Assembly: GCF_002886045.1 (NCBI RefSeq)
Contig: NZ_CP025791.1
Span: 2,929,001-2,993,000, forward strand
Length of the DNA: 64,000 nucleotides
Direction of reading: 5' to 3'
Source of the DNA: Flavivirga eckloniae
Lineage (GTDB): Bacteria; Bacteroidota; Bacteroidia; Flavobacteriales; Flavobacteriaceae
Position numbers and translations under genes: made by a program. A model generated the notes under the pieces. That model saw only the letters and a program-made list of their open reading frames with translations, had not been told where the DNA came from and made no database searches. Position 1 is the stretch's first letter, and each line of letters opens with the position of its first letter. Below, piece by piece: positions 43,921 through 53,008 of this stretch.

Positions 43921-43992
43921 GTCCGTTCGAACGCGGTCGAGAACTTTTTAATGTCTTGGTATTTAAGACATCTCGATTACCCTCGATGAGAC
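43921..43992. repeat. Long imperfect palindrome with inner hairpin
   Basis: The left arm GTCCGTTCGA...GGTCGAGA (43921-43942) pairs imperfectly with TCTCGATTACCCTCGATGAGAC (43971-43992; 22 bases, arms rich in TCGA). Between them ATGTCTT/AAGACAT form a short hairpin. It has the look of a mobile or REP-like intergenic repeat and lies between gltX and the SGNH gene. Confidence 0.5.
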
Positions 43993-44027
43993 AATTTTTA
44001 GTTTAGAATTTATTTAAACTAATCGTA

Positions 44028-45542
44028 TTATAAAGAAGCAATAGCCGTTTCTATACGCTTAATACTTTCCTTTTCTCCAATCATAAACATAATATCAAAC
44101 ACATCAGGGCCTTGTAAAGCGCCTACTAATGCTAAACGTAAAGGCATCATTACCTTACCAAAACCTATTTCGTTATCTGTAATCCATCCTTTAATTTTGG
44201 TTTGAAGGTTTTCTACAGAAAAATCCTCAATGCCATTAATTATAGAAACCAATTCCTGCATAAGTTCTTTTGTTCCTTCTTTAAAAGCTTTTTTCGATGC
44301 TTTTTCATCGTAACTATTCGGTGCTTGAAAAAAGAAATGGCTTAATCCCCAAAGATCGGAAACAAAAGTGGCACGTTCTTTTATTAAACCAATGACTAAA
44401 GCTATGTAGTTTATATCGATCTCATTTACTTTTTCATCTACAATCGGTTTAAATAATTCAGCCAAATCATCATTATTTTGTTCTTGCATGTAGTGATGAT
44501 TAAACCACTTTGTTTTATCAGGATCGAAACGGGCACCCGATTTATTAACACGACTTAAATCGAAAGCTTCAATAAGGGCATCCATGCTAAAAATTTCTTG
44601 TTCCGTTCCTGGATTCCATCCTAAAAATGCTAGGAAGTTTACCATGGCTTCCGGAAAATAGCCATCTTCTTTATAACCTCTGGAAACGTCTTTAGTTTTA
44701 GGATCTGTCCATTCTAAAGGAAATACCGGGAACCCTAATTTATCACCATCGCGCTTGCTTAGCTTTCCTTTTCCTGTTGGCTTTAAAATTAAAGGTAAAT
44801 GAGCAAACTCCGGAGCATCCCATCCAAAGGCTTTATATAATTGATAATGTAGAGCCAAAGACGGTAGCCATTCTTCACCACGAATAACGTGAGTTATTTC
44901 CATTAAATGGTCGTCTACAATATTCGCTAAATGATACGTTGGCATACCATCGCTTTTAAACAATACCTTATCATCTAATATATTAGTATCAATTTTTATA
45001 TCACCACGAATAATATCTGTTAAGTGTAGTGTTTCATCTTGAGGAGATTTAAATCGAATCACGTAATCTTCTCCAGCATCTAATTTTGCTTTTACTTCTT
45101 CCTCACTAAGCGATAAAGAATTACTCAATTTTAAACGATTATGCCAGTTGTAAATAAACGTTTTCCCTTTTGTTTCATGGTCTTTTCTGTGAAAATCCAA
45201 TGTTTCAGCAGTATCGAAAGCATAGTATGCATTACCAGATGCTATTAACTCATCGGCATATTGCTTGTATAAGTGCTTACGTTCGCTTTGTCTGTAAGGT
45301 CCAAATGTTTCATTCTTACCCGGGCCCTCATCATAAGCCATATCACACCAGTTAAGCGCATCTATGATATACTTTTCGGCACCTTCAACATATCTTGTTT
45401 GGTCGGTATCTTCAATTCTAAGAACAAAAGTTCCGTTGTATTTTTTTGCAAATAAATAGTTGAATAAAGCCGTACGTACGCCTCCTATGTGTAAAGGTCC
45501 TGTTGGGCTTGGTGCAAAACGCACGCGAACGTTTTTGGTCAT
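44028..45542 (-). CDS. gltX: Glutamyl-tRNA synthetase
   Basis: This 504-residue class I synthetase charges tRNA-Glu. The HIGH-type motif is APSPTGPLHIGGVRTALFNY and the KMSKS-type motif KLSKRDGDKLG. RGEEWLPSLALHYQLY is conserved GluRS sequence, and the anticodon-binding helical part ends at IKRIETAIASL. Because a full GlnRS gene lies at 35970, this one need not misacylate tRNA-Gln. A TATCTTTG box on the minus strand (45614-45621) is its likely -7 element. Confidence 0.95.
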   Translation of the reverse strand: MTKNVRVRFAPSPTGPLHIGGVRTALFNYLFAKKYNGTFVLRIEDTDQTRYVEGAEKYIIDALNWCDMAYDEGPGKNETFGPYRQSERKHLYKQYADELIASGNAYYAFDTAETLDFHRKDHETKGKTFIYNWHNRLKLSNSLSLSEEEVKAKLDAGEDYVIRFKSPQDETLHLTDIIRGDIKIDTNILDDKVLFKSDGMPTYHLANIVDDHLMEITHVIRGEEWLPSLALHYQLYKAFGWDAPEFAHLPLILKPTGKGKLSKRDGDKLGFPVFPLEWTDPKTKDVSRGYKEDGYFPEAMVNFLAFLGWNPGTEQEIFSMDALIEAFDLSRVNKSGARFDPDKTKWFNHHYMQEQNNDDLAELFKPIVDEKVNEIDINYIALVIGLIKERATFVSDLWGLSHFFFQAPNSYDEKASKKAFKEGTKELMQELVSIINGIEDFSVENLQTKIKGWITDNEIGFGKVMMPLRLALVGALQGPDVFDIMFMIGEKESIKRIETAIASL

Positions 45543-45893
45543 GTTTTGTAATTAAAAATGGTTTAAGTGTCGATTAAAATTGTTGTTCCGAAGTTGTTTC
45601 AGAAATTTGTTTGCAAAGATACAATTAACACTTAATTATAAACTCTGTACTAAATAAAATTGTAGTTTAGTAAGTTATTAAATATGAAGATGTCTGAAAA
45701 ACGTCATTGCAAAGCCTGTCTGAGATAGGCAGGAAGATACAACTACAGTCTGTAGCTTAGTAAAAATGTAGCAATCTTTATGATTTTAGTTTCATTAAAG
45801 CTAAAGTACTTAACCTGACAAATCGAATTACTAAGACTTTTCAGATATTTTCTATTAAATTTATAATTCTCGACATATATTAAGACTATACTT
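45543..45893. other. Intergenic region with gltX promoter and repeat element
   Basis: On the minus strand TATCTTTG (CAAAGATA on plus, 45614-45621) fits a -7 box for gltX. From 45703 to about 45793 there is an element beginning GTCATTGC and ending GCAATCTTTATGATTTTAGT, similar to 57583-57650. A GCCTGTCT/AGGCAGG hairpin lies inside it at 45714-45733. No gene is seen. Confidence 0.5.
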
Positions 45894-48800
45894 ATGGATA
45901 GTAATTTTAAAAACATACAGAACAAATTAGAAGCCTTTATTAAGCGCTATTATACCAATGAATTGCTTAAAGGCTCTATTTTATTCTTTGCTATTGGCTT
46001 GTTATATTTTTTATTCACATTATTTATTGAACATATTCTATGGCTAAGCACATTGGCTAGAACGGTTTTGTTTTGGTTGTTCATAGCAGTAGAATTGGCG
46101 CTTATTATTAAGTTTATAGCCATTCCTTTAGCTAAATTATTCAAACTTCAAAAAGGAATTAATTACGAAGATGCGTCGAGAATTATCGGGCAACATTTCC
46201 CTGAGGTGAATGATAAGTTACTAAACGTTCTTCAACTACACCAAAATAAATCGCAGTCTGAATTACTTTTAGCGGGCATCGAACAGAAATCTTTAGAACT
46301 TAGTCCGGTTCCTTTTAAATTGGCTATTAATTTAAAAAAGAATCTAGGTTATTTAAAATACGCTGCTATTCCTGTAGTAATTTTATTACTCACCTTTTTA
46401 ACTGGTAATTTTAGTTGGTTTAGCGATAGTTACGAACGTGTGGTTCATTACAAGACTGCTTACGAGCCGCCAGCACCGTTTCAATTTTTTGTAGTAAACG
46501 ACAATTTAAAAGCTATAGAGAACAACGATTTCAAATTAATCGTGAAAACGGCAGGGGAACTCACCCCAGAAAGTGCACAAATAACGTATAACGACGAAAC
46601 CTATTTTTTACAACAAAAGGGAATAGGTGAGTTTGAATATGTGTTTTCGCAACTTAAATCGGATGTAACTTTTGAGCTATCGGCTAATGACGTAAGATCT
46701 AAACCTTATGACATTAAAGTTGTTGAGGTACCATCTTTATTGAGCTTCGAAATGGTTCTTGATTATCCTAATTATACCAAAAAGAAAGATGAAACTTTAA
46801 AAAGTACCGGGAATGCCTTGGTACCTGAAGGCACAAATATTGTTTGGCAATTAAAAACCAAAGCGACCGAGCAGGTGTATTTGTACGCCAACGATACGAT
46901 TAGTTTTTCTTCTGACGAACCAGGAGCTTTTGAAGCTTCTAAGCGTGTTTATAAAAATTTAGATTACAGCTTAAGTACTAGTAATAAAAACCTTAAAAAT
47001 TACGAAAATTTAGCGTTCAGCATTGGTGTGGTTAAAGATGAATATCCGGAAATTAATTTAAAAGTAGAAACGGATAGCTTGGATTTACAAACACTTTATT
47101 TTTATGGTCAGGTGAGCGACGATTATGGCTTTAGTAAATTACAGCTCGTTTACTATCCTTCGGATAATGAAAAAGACAAGAAGTTTGAAAAGATTCCTGT
47201 TTCTAATTCGAACATAGCCGACTTTATTAGTGCTTTTCCCAATAACTTGAATATTAAAGAGGGGATTCCTTATGAATTATATTTTCAGGTATTCGATAAT
47301 GATGCCGTTAATAAATATAAATCTGTTAAAAGTAATATCTTTTCATATAGAAAAAGAACCAAGGAAGAAGAGGCTCAAAAGAATTTACAAGAACAAAATG
47401 AAACCATTAAAGATTTAAATAAATCTTTAGAAAAATTTGATGAGCAGGACAAAAAATTAGAAGAGCTTACCAAAACACAAAAAGAAAAATCCACATTAAA
47501 TTTTAACGATAAGAAAAAGTTAGAGTCATTTTTTAAACGTCAGAAACAACAGGACGAAATGATGAAAAACTTCAACAAAAAGTTAAAGGATAATTTGGAA
47601 GAATTTCAAAAGGATAATTTAAAAGAAGATCAGTTTAAAGAGGACTTAAAAAAGCGTTTAGAAGAAAACGAGGAGCAACTCAAAAAAGATGAAAAGATTC
47701 TAGATGAGTTAAAAGAACTTCTAGAAAAAATAAATAAAGAAGAGGAGCTCACTCAAAAAATGGAAGAGCTTGCCAAGCAGAATAAAAATAAAAAACGAAG
47801 CTTGGAACAGCTACTGGAATTAACAAAGCGCTTTTATGTAGAAAAGAAATTAGAAAAACTTAAGGATGATTTAAAAAAACTTGCCGAGGAACAAGAAGAA
47901 CTATCTAATAAATCTGAGCAGGAAAATACCAAAGAAAAGCAAGAAGAACTCAATAAAGAATTTGAAGAATTTACAAAACAATTAGAAGAGCTAAAAAAGG
48001 ATAGTAAGGCTTTAAAAAAACCAATTGATATTCCTCAAGACAAATTAGAGGAAAATGAAATTAAAAAAGAACAAAAAAATGCTTCAGAGGAATTAGAAAA
48101 AAAAGAAGGAGAACAACCTTCTGAGGAAAAGAAGGAGAATCAAGAAGAGCAACAAAAGAAGAACGAAAATTTAAAGAACGCACAAAAGAGTCAGAAAAAA
48201 GCAGCTCAGAAAATGAAAAAAATGAGCCAGCAAATGCAAAGTTCTATGCAAGCAGGTGGTGGTGAACAAATGCAAGAAGATGTTGAAATGCTCAGACAAA
48301 TTTTAGATAATCTTGTATTGTTTTCTTTCGATCAGGAAGACGTCATGAAAAAGTTTAAAAACATAGATGCTAATCATAATAAGTTTGCTTCGTATTTACG
48401 TAAACAAAATAATTTAAAAGAACATTTTGAGCATATAGACGATAGCTTGTTTGCCTTATCGCTACGTCAGCCAAAAATATCAGAAAAAGTAAATAAAGAA
48501 ATTACGGAGGTTTATTATAACATAGATAAATCTCTAGATCAATTAGCCGAGAATAGATTATATCAAGGTATCTCTAGTCAACAATTTGCTGTAACGGCAG
48601 CAAATAACTTAGCTAACTTTTTAAGTGATGTTCTGGACAATATGCAGGAGAATTTAAGTATGTCTCCAGGAAAAGGAGGAGATGGCGATATGCAATTACC
48701 AGATATTATTATGAGCCAAGAAGAACTTAATAAAATGATGAAGGAGGGTATGAAAAAAGGCGAACAAGGACAACCCAAACAAGAGGGTAAAGGAGAAAAG

Positions 48801-49334
48801 GAAGGTGAGAAAGGAGATAAAAAAGAAGGAGACAAAGGCGAACAAGGAGATAAAGAAGGGAAGGAAGGAAAAGGAAAAGATGGAAAACAAAACGGAGGAG
48901 AAGGTGAAGGAACCAACGAGGATTTAAATGGATTGTTATACGAAATATACCAACAACAACAACAGCTTCGAAAAGCTCTGGAAAAAAAATTAGCCAAAGA
49001 AGGAAAAGGAGGTAATGGAGATGCGTTGCTAAGAAAAATGGAAGATATTGAATTGGATTTATTGAACAAAGGATTCACGAATCAAACACTTCAAAAAATG
49101 CTCCAGTTAAAGCATCAATTATTAAAAATGGAGAATGCTACTTTTCAGCAAGGCGAAGATGATAAAAGAGAATCTAAAACGAATAAAAATAATTTCAATA
49201 ATAAAACAAACAATCAAATTCCAACAGCTAAACAATATTTTAAAACTACAGAAATATTAAACCGACAAGCTTTACCTTTGCAACAAGTTTATAAAAAGAA
49301 AGTGCAAGAATATTTTAAGCAGAATAATGATTAA
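45894..49334 (+). CDS. DUF4175 family membrane protein with coiled-coil region
   Basis: This 1146-residue protein has two close N-terminal membrane helices (LLKGSILFFAIGLLYFLFTL; VLFWLFIAVELALIIKFIAI) and a third near 155 (AAIPVVILLLTFLTG). A beta-rich part follows to about 480, then a highly charged Lys/Glu/Gln coiled coil (about 490-800). A low-complexity Gly/Lys/Glu stretch (about 950-1005, EGEKGDKKEGDKGEQGDKEG type) comes before a helical tail. The layout matches the large DUF4175 proteins of Bacteroidota, whose role is not established. The ybeY gene overlaps its last eight bases. Confidence 0.85.
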   Translation: MDSNFKNIQNKLEAFIKRYYTNELLKGSILFFAIGLLYFLFTLFIEHILWLSTLARTVLFWLFIAVELALIIKFIAIPLAKLFKLQKGINYEDASRIIGQHFPEVNDKLLNVLQLHQNKSQSELLLAGIEQKSLELSPVPFKLAINLKKNLGYLKYAAIPVVILLLTFLTGNFSWFSDSYERVVHYKTAYEPPAPFQFFVVNDNLKAIENNDFKLIVKTAGELTPESAQITYNDETYFLQQKGIGEFEYVFSQLKSDVTFELSANDVRSKPYDIKVVEVPSLLSFEMVLDYPNYTKKKDETLKSTGNALVPEGTNIVWQLKTKATEQVYLYANDTISFSSDEPGAFEASKRVYKNLDYSLSTSNKNLKNYENLAFSIGVVKDEYPEINLKVETDSLDLQTLYFYGQVSDDYGFSKLQLVYYPSDNEKDKKFEKIPVSNSNIADFISAFPNNLNIKEGIPYELYFQVFDNDAVNKYKSVKSNIFSYRKRTKEEEAQKNLQEQNETIKDLNKSLEKFDEQDKKLEELTKTQKEKSTLNFNDKKKLESFFKRQKQQDEMMKNFNKKLKDNLEEFQKDNLKEDQFKEDLKKRLEENEEQLKKDEKILDELKELLEKINKEEELTQKMEELAKQNKNKKRSLEQLLELTKRFYVEKKLEKLKDDLKKLAEEQEELSNKSEQENTKEKQEELNKEFEEFTKQLEELKKDSKALKKPIDIPQDKLEENEIKKEQKNASEELEKKEGEQPSEEKKENQEEQQKKNENLKNAQKSQKKAAQKMKKMSQQMQSSMQAGGGEQMQEDVEMLRQILDNLVLFSFDQEDVMKKFKNIDANHNKFASYLRKQNNLKEHFEHIDDSLFALSLRQPKISEKVNKEITEVYYNIDKSLDQLAENRLYQGISSQQFAVTAANNLANFLSDVLDNMQENLSMSPGKGGDGDMQLPDIIMSQEELNKMMKEGMKKGEQGQPKQEGKGEKEGEKGDKKEGDKGEQGDKEGKEGKGKDGKQNGGEGEGTNEDLNGLLYEIYQQQQQLRKALEKKLAKEGKGGNGDALLRKMEDIELDLLNKGFTNQTLQKMLQLKHQLLKMENATFQQGEDDKRESKTNKNNFNNKTNNQIPTAKQYFKTTEILNRQALPLQQVYKKKVQEYFKQNND

Positions 49335-49737
49335 CTTCAATTACGAAACCGAATTTTCTTTAAAAGATGAAAAGGTAATTTCCAACTGGATTTTAGATAC
49401 AATATCTGAAGAAGGGTATAAATTAGAGGAAATAAATTATGTGTTTTGTAATGATGAATACCTTCATAAACTAAATGTAGAATTTCTTAATCATGATACA
49501 CTAACAGATATTATTAGTTTTGATTATTCTGTTGGAAAACTCATCCAGGGAGATATCTTTATTTCTGTTGAAAGGGTAGAAGACAATGCTAAGGATTTCT
49601 CTGTTCCTTTTAAAGAAGAATTACACCGGGTTATTATTCATGGTATACTTCATTATTGTGGTTACAAAGATAAATCGGACTCGGAAGCCAAGTTAATGCG
49701 AGAAAAAGAAAACCATTATTTGGAGCAATTGGTTTAA
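49327..49737 (+). CDS. ybeY: Endoribonuclease YbeY (rRNA maturation/quality control)
   Basis: This 136-residue zinc RNase processes 16S rRNA and takes part in ribosome quality control. The metal motif reads RVIIHGILHYCGYKDKS. The first two His (HGxLH) are present, but the third position, normally His in GYDH, is Lys-Asp here, a form I recall from Bacteroidota. LTDIISFDYSVGK and GDIFISVERV are also family signatures. The ATG overlaps the end of the DUF4175 gene. mnmG follows after 243 bases. Confidence 0.9.
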   Translation: MINFNYETEFSLKDEKVISNWILDTISEEGYKLEEINYVFCNDEYLHKLNVEFLNHDTLTDIISFDYSVGKLIQGDIFISVERVEDNAKDFSVPFKEELHRVIIHGILHYCGYKDKSDSEAKLMREKENHYLEQLV

Positions 49738-49911
49738 TTTAAAAACAAACTTTCTGAAGCTATTCTTTTAAAGATTCTACTTAAATTTATCGCACCTACC
49801 AGACCACAAATTAGCCTATATAAATTTAATTACATATTAAAACCATAGGTGTAATAGGATTTAAAAATACCATATTCAAAATAGCAAAATATACGTTTTA
49901 AAGAAAGGGCG

Positions 49912-49919
49912 TATATTTG
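49912..49919 (+). promoter_or_regulatory. Candidate -7 promoter element for mnmG
   Basis: TATATTTG matches TAnnTTTG and is followed by CACAC and a parS-like palindrome before the ATG at 49981. No clear -33 TTG is present at the expected distance. Confidence 0.45.
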
Positions 49920-49939
49920 CACACTCAAATTATTTGATA

Positions 49940-49955
49940 TGTTCCACGTGGAACA
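49940..49955. promoter_or_regulatory. parS-like palindrome upstream of mnmG
   Basis: TGTTCCACGTGGAACA is a perfect 16-bp palindrome, two base changes per arm from the general ParB site TGTTTCACGTGAAACA pattern. It lies in the mnmG leader, and the same 16 bases plus flanks recur at 51861-51876. ParB binding is inferred from the match; parS sites cluster near the replication origin. Confidence 0.7.
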
Positions 49956-49980
49956 CTTATATTTTTAAAACACAAAACTT

Positions 49981-51852
49981 ATGTTTAACGAAGTGTATGA
50001 TGTTATAGTTGTTGGTGCAGGGCATGCAGGAAGCGAAGCTGCTGCGGCTGCCGCAAATATGGGTAGCAAAACATTGCTTGTTACCATGAACCTACAAAAC
50101 ATTGCACAGATGTCTTGCAATCCTGCTATGGGTGGAATTGCTAAAGGACAAATTGTACGAGAGATTGATGCCCTTGGTGGTTATAGTGGAATTGTTTCTG
50201 ATACTTCTGCTATACAATTTAAAATGCTCAACAAATCTAAAGGACCTGCCATGTGGAGTCCGAGAGTGCAGAGTGATAGAATGCGTTTTGCAGAAGACTG
50301 GAGGTTACTTTTAGAGCGTACTCCAAATCTTGATTTCTATCAGGAAATGGTATCTGGTTTAATTATAGAAAAAGGAAAAGTAACTGGTGTAAAAACATCA
50401 CTTGGTGTTGAAATAAAAGCCAAGTCTGTGGTGCTAACAAACGGTACTTTTTTAAATGGATTAATTCATATTGGAGACAAGAATTTTGGTGGTGGTAGAG
50501 CAGGGGAAAAAGCTGCAACTGGAATTACGGAACAACTCGTAAGTTTAGGTTTCGATTCTGGAAGAATGAAAACAGGAACACCTCCAAGAGTAGATGGACG
50601 TAGTTTAGATTTCTCTAAAATGGTAGAACAACCTGGTGATGATAATCCTGAAAAGTTCTCTTATTTAGATATCACAAAACCACTTAAAGAACAGCGTTCT
50701 TGTTACATGACTTATACCAGTTCTGAGGTTCATGATTTACTTCGTGAAGGCTTCGATAGGTCTCCAATGTTTAATGGTAGAATTAAAAGTTTAGGCCCTC
50801 GCTATTGTCCTTCTATAGAAGATAAGATAAATCGATTTGCAGATAAAGATAGACATCAATTATTTATTGAACCTGAAGGATGGAATACATGCGAAGTTTA
50901 TGTAAATGGGTTCTCTACTTCGCTACCAGAAGATGTCCAATTTAAAGCATTGCGATCTGTAATTGGTTTTGAAAACGTGAAGTTTTTTAGACCTGGATAC
51001 GCTATCGAATATGACTATTTTCCACCTACTCAATTAAAGCATACTTTAGAAACGAAGCTTGTAGAGGGATTGTATTTTGCAGGTCAAATTAATGGAACTA
51101 CAGGTTATGAAGAAGCAGCTTCTCAAGGATTAATGGCAGGTATAAATGCTAGTTTAAAAGTAAACAAAAAAGACCCTTTTACTCTTAAAAGGGATGAAGC
51201 TTATATAGGTGTTTTAATAGATGATCTAATTACTAAAGGCACAGAAGAGCCATATAGAATGTTTACATCAAGGGCTGAATATAGAACATTGTTGCGCCAG
51301 GATAATGCCGATTTAAGATTAACTCCTAAAGGTTTTGAATTAGGGTTGGCTAGTGAAGAACGTTTAAAGCGTATGGAGCAAAAACACAATGATGCAGAAA
51401 AGTTCGTAGAGTTCTTTACCAAAACAAGTGTAAAACCAGAAGAGGCAAATCCTGTTTTAGAAGCTAAAGGATCATCACCAGTTAAACAATCTGATAAGAT
51501 GTTTAAGATCTTTTCCAGACCAAAAATTACTATAGACGATGTTAGAAAATTTAAAGCTGTAGAACAATATATTCAAGATAATAATTTAGACAATGAGGTT
51601 ATTGAACAGACCGAAATTCAAGTTAAGTATTCTGGATATATAGCCAAAGAAAAAAACAATGCAGATAAATTAAGTAGGTTAGAGTATGTAAAAATTCCAG
51701 AGAATTTTGATTACTCACAAATCAAATCGATGAGTTTTGAAGCAAGGGAAAAACTCAAAAAAATACAACCCACAACCGTATCTCAAGCATCACGAATTAG
51801 TGGTGTATCTCCAAATGATATTTCTGTTTTATTAGTTTATATGGGTAGATAG
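49981..51852 (+). CDS. mnmG: tRNA uridine-5-carboxymethylaminomethyl modification enzyme
   Basis: This 623-residue FAD protein (GidA), with MnmE, installs cmnm5 groups on U34 of certain tRNAs. The FAD motif DVIVVGAGHAGSEAAAAAAN starts at residue 7, followed by NPAMGGIAKGQIVREIDALG, GRAGEKAATG and the GYEEAASQGLMAGINA FAD-binding end. Length and motifs are complete. Like in many bacteria, it may lie near the origin; it is bracketed by two identical parS-like palindromes. A methyltransferase gene follows 76 bases later. Confidence 0.96.
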   Translation: MFNEVYDVIVVGAGHAGSEAAAAAANMGSKTLLVTMNLQNIAQMSCNPAMGGIAKGQIVREIDALGGYSGIVSDTSAIQFKMLNKSKGPAMWSPRVQSDRMRFAEDWRLLLERTPNLDFYQEMVSGLIIEKGKVTGVKTSLGVEIKAKSVVLTNGTFLNGLIHIGDKNFGGGRAGEKAATGITEQLVSLGFDSGRMKTGTPPRVDGRSLDFSKMVEQPGDDNPEKFSYLDITKPLKEQRSCYMTYTSSEVHDLLREGFDRSPMFNGRIKSLGPRYCPSIEDKINRFADKDRHQLFIEPEGWNTCEVYVNGFSTSLPEDVQFKALRSVIGFENVKFFRPGYAIEYDYFPPTQLKHTLETKLVEGLYFAGQINGTTGYEEAASQGLMAGINASLKVNKKDPFTLKRDEAYIGVLIDDLITKGTEEPYRMFTSRAEYRTLLRQDNADLRLTPKGFELGLASEERLKRMEQKHNDAEKFVEFFTKTSVKPEEANPVLEAKGSSPVKQSDKMFKIFSRPKITIDDVRKFKAVEQYIQDNNLDNEVIEQTEIQVKYSGYIAKEKNNADKLSRLEYVKIPENFDYSQIKSMSFEAREKLKKIQPTTVSQASRISGVSPNDISVLLVYMGR

Positions 51853-51860
51853 TTTTCATA

Positions 51861-51876
51861 TGTTCCACGTGGAACA
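51861..51876. promoter_or_regulatory. parS-like palindrome downstream of mnmG
   Basis: A second TGTTCCACGTGGAACA, 8 bases after the mnmG stop codon. A 26-base block (51858-51883) is identical to 49937-49962 around the upstream site, so the two sites are true duplicates rather than chance matches. Confidence 0.7.
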
Positions 51877-51928
51877 CTTATATAAAATTTCAAATATTTC
51901 ATTCTAATAAATTTCGAATCTATTTTAA

Positions 51929-52780
51929 ATGAAACAAAATTTAAATAATTTTAAAGTAAAAGATCATTCCGTTTCTGGTGAAAAATTTAAGCTCATTATA
52001 AATTCTGAATATGGTTTTCTTGAAACTTCACCGCAACCTTCTTTAGAAAAATTACCGGATTATTATAAAAGTGAAGACTATATTTCTCATACAGATTCAA
52101 AACGAAATTTGTTTGAAAAAGTATATCATGTGATCAGAAAAATTTCATTGAAAAAGAAATTGAATTTGATTAATTCTTTTTCATCAGAAGAAAAAAACCT
52201 GTTAGATATTGGATGCGGAACTGGTGATTTTTTACAAATTGCAAAACAAAATAATTGGAATATTTTTGGAATCGAACCAAATGATGATGCTCGAAAAATA
52301 GCAAATAAAAAAACAAACAATTCAGTTTATAAAATTGAACAACTTCAAAAATTTGATTCAAATAGTTTCGATGTTATTTCTCTATGGCACGTTCTAGAAC
52401 ATTTACCAAATTTAAATGAACATATAAATATCTTTAAAAAATTATTAAAACCAAATGGTACTTTAATAATAGCTGTTCCTAATTACAAATCGTACGACGC
52501 AAAATATTATAAAGAATTTTGGGCTGCTTATGATGTACCTCGACATCTTTGGCATTTTGATAAAACATCAATTTCTAAATTATTTTCTAAAGTTTCAATG
52601 AAGCTGATAAAAACTAAACCCATGCGTTATGATGCATTTTATGTAAGTCTACTTTCTGAAAAATACAAGCATGGAAAAATGAATCCGATAAAAGGATTTT
52701 GGATTGGATTTATTTCAAATTTAAAAGCAATAAGTACAAAAGAGTCTTCTTCCTTAATTTACATCCTTAAAAATAGCTAA
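51929..52780 (+). CDS. Class I SAM-dependent methyltransferase
   Basis: This 283-residue protein has the SAM motif LLDIGCGTGDFLQIAKQN at about residues 90-108 and an acidic loop FGIEPNDDARKIANKK. The DVISLWHVLEHLPNLNEHI region fits motif II, and LLKPNGTLIIAVPNYKSYDAKY fits motif III. The HVLEHL phrase is typical of Methyltransf_23 enzymes that act on lipids, sugars or cell-wall precursors. The substrate is unknown. It follows mnmG and may be read from the same transcript. Confidence 0.88.
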   Translation: MKQNLNNFKVKDHSVSGEKFKLIINSEYGFLETSPQPSLEKLPDYYKSEDYISHTDSKRNLFEKVYHVIRKISLKKKLNLINSFSSEEKNLLDIGCGTGDFLQIAKQNNWNIFGIEPNDDARKIANKKTNNSVYKIEQLQKFDSNSFDVISLWHVLEHLPNLNEHINIFKKLLKPNGTLIIAVPNYKSYDAKYYKEFWAAYDVPRHLWHFDKTSISKLFSKVSMKLIKTKPMRYDAFYVSLLSEKYKHGKMNPIKGFWIGFISNLKAISTKESSSLIYILKNS

Positions 52781-52977
52781 AACTTATTTAAACAAACTAT
52801 TTCACCAGTTCTATATCTGAAACATCCAAATACAAGCAACGCTTTTAAAAGCCTCTTAAATCGCTTTAAATCGATTCTTTTTCAATAGATAATTATTATT
52901 TTACAATTAAAATTCTATAAATAATCGTTATAATCTAAATTCAAAATAATTTAACTTCATTTTTAGCTTTACTTTAT

Positions 52978-52985
52978 TACATTTG
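52978..52985 (+). promoter_or_regulatory. Candidate -7 element for the OmpH-like gene
   Basis: TACATTTG matches TAnnTTTG and lies 23 bases before the ATG at 53009. No -33 element is evident. Confidence 0.4.
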
Positions 52986-53008
52986 TTCGGATTTTAAAAA
53001 ATATTAAA

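Noticed and set aside
48578-49078. Minus-strand frame rich in Ser, Pro and Phe
   Set aside because: It is the shadow of the Gly/Lys/Glu-rich stretch of the DUF4175 gene on the other strand and has no family resemblance.
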